Positions 56,801 to 64,000 of a stretch of DNA of 64,000 bases are shown one piece after another (position 1 is the first letter of the stretch; every line of letters begins with the position of its first letter). The stretch is from Chlorops oryzae (lineage: Eukaryota > Arthropoda > Insecta > Diptera > Chloropidae), in the NCBI GenBank assembly GCA_020466095.1, contig CM035808.1, forward strand, positions 13,513,663-13,577,662. The letters are read 5' to 3'. The notes beneath the pieces were generated by a model, which saw only the letters and a list, made by a program, of their open reading frames with translations, was not told the DNA's origin and made no database searches. A program made the position numbers and the translations under genes.

Positions 56801-59800
56801 GCAATCTGGGCATCTCGACAATTATGATCAACTATAATCCGGAGACCGTGTCCACTGACTATGACATGTGCGATCGGCTGTATTTTGAGGAAATTTCATT
56901 TGAGGTTGTCATGGACATATATGAGATCGAACATTCTGATCGCATCATTCTGTCTATGGGTGGTCAGTTGCCTAATAACATTGCCATGGATTTGCACCGG
57001 CAGCAGGCTAAGGTGCTTGGAACGTCACCCGAATCGATAGATAGTGCCGAAAATCGTTTCAAATTCTCACGCATGCTGGATCGGAAGGGCATACTCCAAC
57101 CACGATGGAAGGAGCTCACCAATTTGAATAGCGCCCAAGCGTTTTGCGAGGAAGTAGGCTATCCGTGTTTGGTACGTCCATCGTACGTGCTGTCCGGAGC
57201 GGCAATGAATGTGGCCTATTCGAATCAGGATTTGGAAACGTATTTGAATGCGGCGTCTTTGGTTAGTAAAGAGCATCCGGTTGTGATTTCAAAATTCCTA
57301 ACTGAAGCCAAAGAAATCGATGTCGATGCTGTTGCTGCTGATGGCGAGATCCTCTGTATGGCCGTTTCCGAACACGTCGAGAACGCTGGTGTGCATTCTG
57401 GCGATGCTACACTGGTGACACCGCCACAAGATTTGAATGCTGAGACATTGGAGAATATCAAGCGCATTACACGCGATCTTGCCGCATTGCTCGACGTCAC
57501 AGGGCCATTTAATATGCAGTTAATCGCTAAAAATAATGAACTCAAGGTCATTGAATGCAATGTGCGCGTGTCGCGTTCATTCCCCTTCGTCTCGAAGACA
57601 TTGAATCATGATTTTGTTGCGACTGCAACGCGTGCCATAATCGGTATGTCTGTTGAGCCGGTTGATGTGCTCCATGGTGTGGGAAAAGTGGGTGTTAAGG
57701 TCCCCAATTCAGCTTCTCACGATTAGCGGGCGCTGATGTCCAATTGGGTGTGGAAATGGCTTCGACTGGTGAGGTCGCTTGTTTTGGTGATAATCGCTAT
57801 GAGGCTTACTTGAAAGCGATGATGTCCACTGGCTTCCAAATACCTAAGAAAGCAGTTTTGCTCTCAATTGGCAGCTTTAAGGTATTTTCGCATTATTATT
57901 TAATTAAAAAACAAAAAAAAAAAAAAAATGTTTTTAACCCTCCTTCATTTGCAGCATAAAATGGAACTGTTGCCATCGATACGAGACTTGTCCAAAATGG
58001 GTTATAAACTGTACGCATCCATGGGTACTGGAGACTTTTATGCCGAGCATGGAATTGATGTGAGTATTAATTTTTAAGCGTCGCTTCTTCTTTTTGATCT
58101 CGAATAATGATAACTAGAGCTGTCAAAAATATGCATTTATAGATTTAAAGCATACTTTATGGAGTAAAAATTTTGTTCAACTCGCATAAAGTTAAGATTC
58201 AAATAGATTTTTAACTTGAATAAGAATTTTTATGAAGGTAGAAAAGCCGTTTGAAGTTCAACTTTACTAGACTTATTCGCAAAATGTTGGTAAGAAAAGT
58301 TTTTCCCCCATAAAGTATGCTTTAAATTTATAAATGCATGTTTTTGACAGCTCTAATGATAACACTGTGATCGATTTTTACAAAAAAAAATTTTAAGACA
58401 TACCTGAAACAAAGGATTTTCCCCTATTTCGTCCACGGGGAATCGAATTGCATGATTGCTTTTTTGAGTTACATTTATGGTTTCACACAAAATTTTTTTG
58501 AAGTTTTTTACTCCAGTTTTTGGCTCGTAACTAATTTACGTGAGAGCTGTACTGGTCTCAAAATGTAGCCTAAAACTTCCCAAGCATTTCTTTCGAAATT
58601 AGCATTGTGATAACATCCCGCATCTGGAAGATATTCACGTTTAAAGCAGGAGTCAGCGCGCTAGGAACAATTTTTGCGACAGCCACTCACATATATTGCT
58701 TACGCTCTTGTCTCAGTTTGACGGGAGCAGCCGAGCAAGCAACATCGAGAGCGGGTATGCGGAAATTTATAGCTTTTTCCGTCAATTTCAGCTCTTTTAT
58801 GCTACTTCTAGCTTTTATTTTTAGCTAGTTTCAGCATTTTTGGTTTTTTGTCGGCTATTTTTAGTGGCCGCTCTGCTCTCACTCACCCAATTGCATTTAT
58901 AATTTTGCTGATCCCTGGTTTAAAGTTAATTTAATGTGATCTTTTTAAAAATATATTTGCATAGTTTTAGGATCTTATTCAAATATTTCGCTTACCTCAT
59001 AATCAGGGCAACCAAAAAAATATTTAAATTGAGCCCTAAAAATATACATGTCAATATTTTGAAATGTTTCCGATGCGGAAACTCTGTGTTTTTCTTCAAA
59101 ACACGCCAATTTATACACACCATCAGAAGGATGTTATCGAATTTTACGGATCATGAAAAGGCTGGAACTAAGTTCCACAGGCAAATACTTCTAAAAGCGT
59201 TTCTTTTTTCTTCAATATTGACGTGCATACTTTTAGGGCTCAAATTAAATATTTTTTTTGGTTGCCCTGCTCCATGATACAAGAAAACAAGATAGCGCCA
59301 CTTCAGCCCGATGATGTCACAAACACAAAATGAGAGCTTCGTTGTTGTTGTTTTGCATGTTAATCCCAACGTCACAACTATACTTTAGCATTGGAAACAA
59401 CAACAATGCGAATGCTTTAAAATAGCGGTACCCGAAGTGGCGCTATCTTGCTCTCTTTGTATCATGGCCCTGCTCATAATAAAAGTATCCCGTTTGCGCC
59501 TGGAAGTATGCAATGCATTAATATAATTTTTTTTGATAATATTTTGGAGCATAGCCTTGTAACTTCAAGAGTAAAATGTTTATTTCTTATAAAAATTTCC
59601 AAAAAGGGCATGCGGCTATGTCTTCATTGCAAGAAGCATTTCGTATTGATTCAAATGCCGTAGTAATTATTATTGTTTTTCCATTTAACAGGTTGAATCC
59701 GTGCAGTGGACTTTCGACAAATACACGCTAGACGATCCAAACGGAGAGCTTCAGCATTTGGCCGAGTTTTTGGCCAACAAACAATTCGATCTTGTGATAA

Positions 59801-62800
59801 ATCTACCCATGCGTGGTGGTGGTGCGAGAAGGTAAGGCGAGATAGACTTTAGAAAAAATTTTAGCCCAATATATCTGAAATGTTCTTCTTTCAAGAGTAT
59901 CATCCTTCATGACACACGGATACCGAACTCGACGCCTTGCCGTAGACTACTCTATACCGCTCGTTACGGACGTGAAATGCACAAAACTTCTTGTCGAGTC
60001 GATGCGTATAACTGGCCGGCGGCCTGCAATGAAAACCCATACCGACTGCATGACCTCAAGGCGTATCGTCAATTTACCCGGATTCATTGACGTACATGTG
60101 CACTTGCGTGAACCTGGCGCTACACACAAAGAGGATTTTGCGAGTGGCACGGCCGCAGCGCTGGCAGGAGGTGTGACACTCGTCTGTGCCATGCCCAATA
60201 CAAATCCATCGATCGTAGATCGAAATACTTTCGCCATGTTTCAAGAAAAGGCAAAAGCTGGCGCACGTTGTGACTACGCCTTATATGTGGGCGCTTCGGA
60301 TACGAATTTCGCGTCCATAAGCGAGCTGGCATCCCAAGCAGCTGGTCTTAAAATGTATCTGAATGATACTTTTAGTACGCTCAAGATGACCGACATGACA
60401 AGTTTGGGAGAAGCATTTACAGAATTGGCCGAAGCGTGCTCCGCTCGTCTGTCACGCAGAAAGGCAGACCATGGGTGCAGTAATACTCCTCGCACACTTG
60501 CTCGAACGACCGATACATATTTGCCACATAGCACGCAAAGAAGAAATCATGATCATTCGGGCGGCCAAAGAGAAAGGAATGCGTGTTACATGCGAAGTAT
60601 GTCCACATCATTTATTCCTCTCGACCAAGGATATACCGGATATCGGCGAAGGTCGTGCCGAAGTGCGTCCAGTACTTTGTTCGCCGGAAGACCAACAAGC
60701 ACTGTGGGATAACATCGAGTTCATTGACGTCTTTGCTACGGATCACGCACCACATACATGGGAGGAAAAAAATTCGGAAAAACCGCCACCAGGCTTTCCT
60801 GGTCTAGAGACCATTTTGCCACTCTTGCTCAATGCTGTCGACGAAGGGCGCCTGACACTGGACGATATCAAAAATAAATTCCATCGAAATCCGAAACGCA
60901 TTTTCAGCTTGCCTGAACAACTAAATACCTACGTTGAAGTCGATTTGGATGAAGAGTGGATCATTAGCCGGGATGGCATGCATTCCAGAGCGAATTGGAC
61001 ACCGTTCGAAGGGACAAAAGTGAAGGGCAGAGTTCATCGCGTTATACTGCGCGGCGAAGTCGCGTATATCGACGGTGAAGTACTGGTTCAACCTGGCTTC
61101 GGTCAAAATATACGCGCACAGTACGTACGTAAGAACTTGCTGCAGCAGTCCTTGGAATCGCTTGAAGTTAATGTATCTTTGGAGAACTTGGACGCTTCGA
61201 AAGTGGGAGATCGTTTGGGTGATTTCGCGACCGATTCTCAGACGAACGAAGCATTTACGAAACTACTTTCCGAGCCAATATCCAAAACGAATGTGCATTT
61301 TGCCGGTGACCCCAACTTATTGCGTCCGATTTCGCCGATGCCACGTGTTCGTTGCGACTCGGCAAGTAATACAGCATTGAAAGATTTCATACAAAAGACC
61401 ACAACGGCCTTTTCGTCCATCAGTCCGCTGACACATAGCTTGCTAGGCAAGCATATACTCACGGTGGATATGTTTACGAAGGAACAGCTCAACGATATTT
61501 TCAATTTGGCACAGCTTTTGAAAAGCCGCGTCGGTAAGGATCGGCCGGTGGATGATCTACTCAAAGGTAAAATAATGGCGTCCATTTTCTATGAGGTCAG
61601 CACACGTACTTCGTGTAGTTTTGCTGCTGCGATGCAAAGGCTCGGTGGACGTGTAATATACATGGACGAAACAAGCTCTTCAGTCAAAAAGGGCGAAACC
61701 TTGGAAGATAGTATTTCCGTGATGGCTGGATATTCGGATGTTATTGTACTACGTCATCCAGAGCCAGGTGCTGTGGGGGTAAGAAAAAGCACGTGCCTAA
61801 AGTTCCCCTATATTTTTTAAATCCTATAGATAGGTGATTCTGATTGGTTGACATTTAAAATTTAAAACAAATTTTTCAATCATTAAGTTACACATCGATT
61901 TTTAAGTATGCAATGATTTTTAATTGAAAAGGTTTTTTAAAAAACTTTTGAAAATTACTACAAATTCCTTTAAGCATTTTAAACTTTAGATAAAACAATC
62001 GCCCTGCCTTAGATCATTCGTGCGTTATCAATAATTTTTAGCTATAAGTACAAATTTAACGAGATCAAAAAATCATGACATACTTTGCAGGAACTATTAA
62101 CTAGCTAGACATTTGGAAAACTGTTTTAGGACAATTCAATCAATTTATTCGAGATTCTATATAATAAGAATCAAAAATAGAATAATTATTTCCCAAAAAG
62201 CGGGGAAATTCAGAAATTAAAAAATTAGCTGCAAATTGATTATTTCACCATGTTTCATTTTTAGATCTACAAATTGCAACTTATAATCCGATGGCATTGG
62301 TGAGCATAAAAACTCTTGGACTATTTCGTATAAGAATTGTACTTAAACTTACCTACCATGTCGGTGATCTAAAGCCGGAAGTCATTCCTTAGACGTCTGC
62401 TGACACTCTACAATTGACTCTACAATTGACCCGAGAATTTGGGCTCACAATTGTAAATATTTGAATTCAAGGATAAGTCAAAAATCTCGACAATTGAAGA
62501 GCATTACCCACAATATTACATTCGCATACAAAGGAATATTTGCATGGACAGATACGAAGTAATTAAAAATTTGAAAATCTTAAAATTTATTATTCGTTGA
62601 ATTCAAACTTGTTTTTATAGATAATTTCCTTTGCCGGTATGTGGGATTTGAACCTAGGAACTCTCGTTTTCTAGTCCTGTGCTCACCCGTCGACACAAGC
62701 ATTCCAAATCGAAAGTCATGGAAATTTTTCGTTTATAACTTTAAATTCGAAATTCCATTCAATTTCAATTTTGAGTCAAATATTGAGTGACATATAAGAT

Positions 62801-64000
62801 AGAAATATTTGAATGATCATATTTCAATCCCATACGTGAATTAATTGGCGATGCTCGATATTTTAAGTCTTTTGGTGAATTTGAATACGACTCGCTTTTG
62901 AAACATATTGGAGAGTCGTTTTCAAGTCTTCTTTTAATCGTGCATGATGATCGAAATCACTTTTCAATCATTCAAGAGGGCTCGAAAAAGACTCGATCTG
63001 AATGTTATTGAAATACGACTCGCTGTTTGAAACATATTGGAGAGTCGTTTCGAGTCTTCTTTTAATCGTGCATGTGATCAATCATTTTCTAATCATGAAG
63101 GGGGCTCAAAAAAGACTCGTAAATAATCTTATCATAAAACAGTCTTCCAAATGTTGGGTGGGATTTGGAAAACTGTTTTATGAGAAGATTCATATACGAG
63201 TCTTTTTCGAGCATTCTGGATGATTAATAAGGAGAGACTCGAAAATGATAGAAAATATTATTTCCCAAGAAGAGGCGCGGGGAAATTTCGATCAGAAATT
63301 TCAAAAAATGCTAGCTGGCAAATTGAATTAATTTCCCCCATTTCGTTTCATTTTTTAGCGTGCTGCACAACATTGCCGAAAACCGCTTATCAATGCCGGC
63401 GATGGCATTGGTGAGCATCCAACACAAGCCCTCTTGGACATATTTACGATACGTGAAGAGATTGGTACTGTAAATGGCTTGACCATCACCATGGTCGGTG
63501 ATCTAAAGCACGGACGTACAGTACATTCCTTGGCGCGTCTGCTGACACTCTACAATGTGACTCTACAGTATGTGAGCCCCGAGAATTTGGGCATGCCCGA
63601 CCACATTGTAAAGTATTTGAATTCCAAGGGCATAAGTCAAAAATGCATGCGAACAATTGAAGAAGCATTACCCACAACAGACGTATTATACATGACGCGC
63701 ATACAAAAGGAACGATTTGCCAGCGAGCAGGAGTACGAGAAGGTAATATAAAAAATTTTTTGTAGCAAAATCCTTTCAAGTCAATTTCTCATTTGCGATT
63801 GCTCGATTTTAAAATAGGCCTGTGGTCGTTTCATCGTTACTCCCAAGCTAATGACGCGAGCAAGTCGACGCACAATCGTAATGCATCCATTGCCGAGAGT
63901 ATTCGAGATCAGCAAGGAATTCGATTCCGATCCTCGTGCTGCCTACTTCCGTCAAGCCGAATACGGCATGTTCATCCGAATGGCACTTCTGGCAATGGTC
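53832..64000 (+). CDS. r: CAD (carbamoyl-phosphate synthetase, aspartate transcarbamylase, dihydroorotase), 3' end cut by window
   Basis: Seven exons are seen: 53832-54813, 54890-57881, 57955-58059, 59692-59831, 59896-61778, 63359-63742 and 63818-64000, about 2222 codons; flies have about 2224-2236. The order is glutamine amidotransferase (GICLGHQ, Cys258; [11 protein letters not shown]), CPSase with two ATP-grasp halves ([39 protein letters not shown]), DHOase ([34 protein letters not shown]) and ATCase ([27 protein letters not shown]). It catalyses the first three steps of pyrimidine synthesis in the cytosol. Five 1-base indels break the frame: extra C at 55334/5, extra T at 56120/1, extra T at 56532 (creating TAA), a missing C after 57705, and an extra T within 60403-60405. 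Ignoring these, all exons keep phase. Sequencing error is likelier than decay. Confidence 0.95.
58115..58355. repeat. hAT-like MITE in CAD intron 3
   Basis: Termini TAGAGCTGTCAAAAATATGC and inverted partner (about 48-bp arms, 3 mismatches). Exact 8-bp flanks ATGATAAC at 58107-58114 and 58356-58363. Confidence 0.9.
59273..59466. repeat. hAT-like MITE, copy 2 (CATGATACAAG termini) in CAD intron 3
   Basis: Same termini as 34003-34237 (CATGATACAAGAAAACAAG, ATAGCGCCACTT). Flanked by GCCCTGCTC at 59264-59272 and 59467-59475. Interior diverged and 40 bp shorter than copy 1. Confidence 0.88.
62112..62560 (+). pseudogene. Decayed copy of CAD exon 6 and its 5' flank within CAD intron 5
   Basis: The flank (TTGGAAAACTGTTTTA; TATTTCCCAAAAAGCGGGG) and exon words (GATGGCATTGGTGAGCAT, GTCGGTGATCTAAAG, CGTCTGCTGACACTCTAC, GAGCATTACCCACAA) occur in the same order as at 63166-63700 but with many deletions. 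It cannot code. See findings. Confidence 0.85.
62633..62700 (-). other. tRNA-like sequence, probable SINE head
   Basis: On the minus strand GTCGACGGGTGAGCACAGG precedes CCTAGGTTCAAATCCCACAT, with a good B box (GGTTCAAATCC). The A box is poor and the acceptor stem does not close, so this is not called a functional tRNA. Confidence 0.35.
62883..63130. repeat. Tandem duplication (about 130-bp unit) in CAD intron 5
   Basis: AATACGACTCGCTTTTGAAA (62884) and AATACGACTCGCTGTTTGAA (63011) each continue ACATATTGGAGAGTCGTTT, CTTCTTTTAATCGTGCATG and AAAAAGACTCG. Two copies, with small indels. Confidence 0.8.
63114..63202. repeat. Foldback in CAD intron 5
   Basis: GACTCGTAAATAATCTTATC...CAGTCTTCCA is mirrored by TGGAAAACTGTTTTATGAGA...ACGAGTC with few mismatches. 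Confidence 0.65.

Noticed and set aside
53832..61778. CAD as a pseudogene
   Set aside because: Five single-base indels but no loss of catalytic residues, splice sites or phase; error in the sequence is simpler. Kept open as a finding.
62633..62700. Functional tRNA gene
   Set aside because: Good B box only; the stems do not close into a cloverleaf.

Overview
The window is insect nuclear DNA, most likely from an acalyptrate fly and perhaps a tephritid. This is inferred from protein-coding exons that read like close relatives of Drosophila proteins, short GT-AG introns, DRE/Ohler-7 type housekeeping promoters and a very AT-rich, transposon-laden background. No species name can be read from the sequence.

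Layout. 0-5 kb: two coding exons on the minus strand. One is an unrecognised acidic/Lys/Asn-rich exon (651-1592) and the other is the first coding exon of an LRRFIP (Flightless-I-interacting) homologue (3928-4011); the rest of this gene or genes lies left of the window. 5-33 kb: a compact housekeeping block in which neighbours alternate between convergent and divergent orientation. It holds Rab10 (+), a LACTB2-type metallo-beta-lactamase-fold nuclease (+), Ost48/DDOST (-), SF3B1 (+), inositol polyphosphate multikinase Ipk2 (-), Ntf-2 (+) with two alternative last exons, and a TTC17-like TPR membrane protein (-). All exons join in frame and all seven are intact. Four of these promoters carry an ATCGAT core followed exactly 13 bp later by a CAGCYCTA-type motif. 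34-38 kb: two small single-exon genes (34391-34705 minus, 37718-38068 plus) that are paralogous to each other but belong to no family I recognise. 38-53.8 kb: repeats only, including a LINE fragment, a decayed transposase-like reading frame, an 11-bp minisatellite, two 780-bp repeat copies, a roughly 2.2 kb duplication, and a roughly 1.1 kb palindrome that ends about 110 bp from the next gene. 53.8-64 kb: the CAD (rudimentary) gene for the first three steps of pyrimidine synthesis (GATase-CPSase-DHOase-ATCase), missing only about its last eight codons at the window edge.

The CAD reading frame is broken by five single-base indels although splice sites and catalytic motifs are intact. The neighbouring duplicated repeats also differ mostly by single-base indels, so the right quarter of the window may be unpolished sequence. 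CAD intron 5 contains a badly decayed copy of the following exon. Many short inverted-repeat elements (MITEs), one tRNA-derived SINE with clear target duplications, and a truncated RTE-type LINE nested in an older LINE are also present.

The genes do not form a single pathway. Most are independent housekeeping functions (vesicle traffic, RNA turnover, N-glycosylation, splicing, inositol phosphates, nuclear import, pyrimidine synthesis). The best candidates for something undescribed are the small paralog pair, the fixed-spacing promoter module and the exon copy in CAD.
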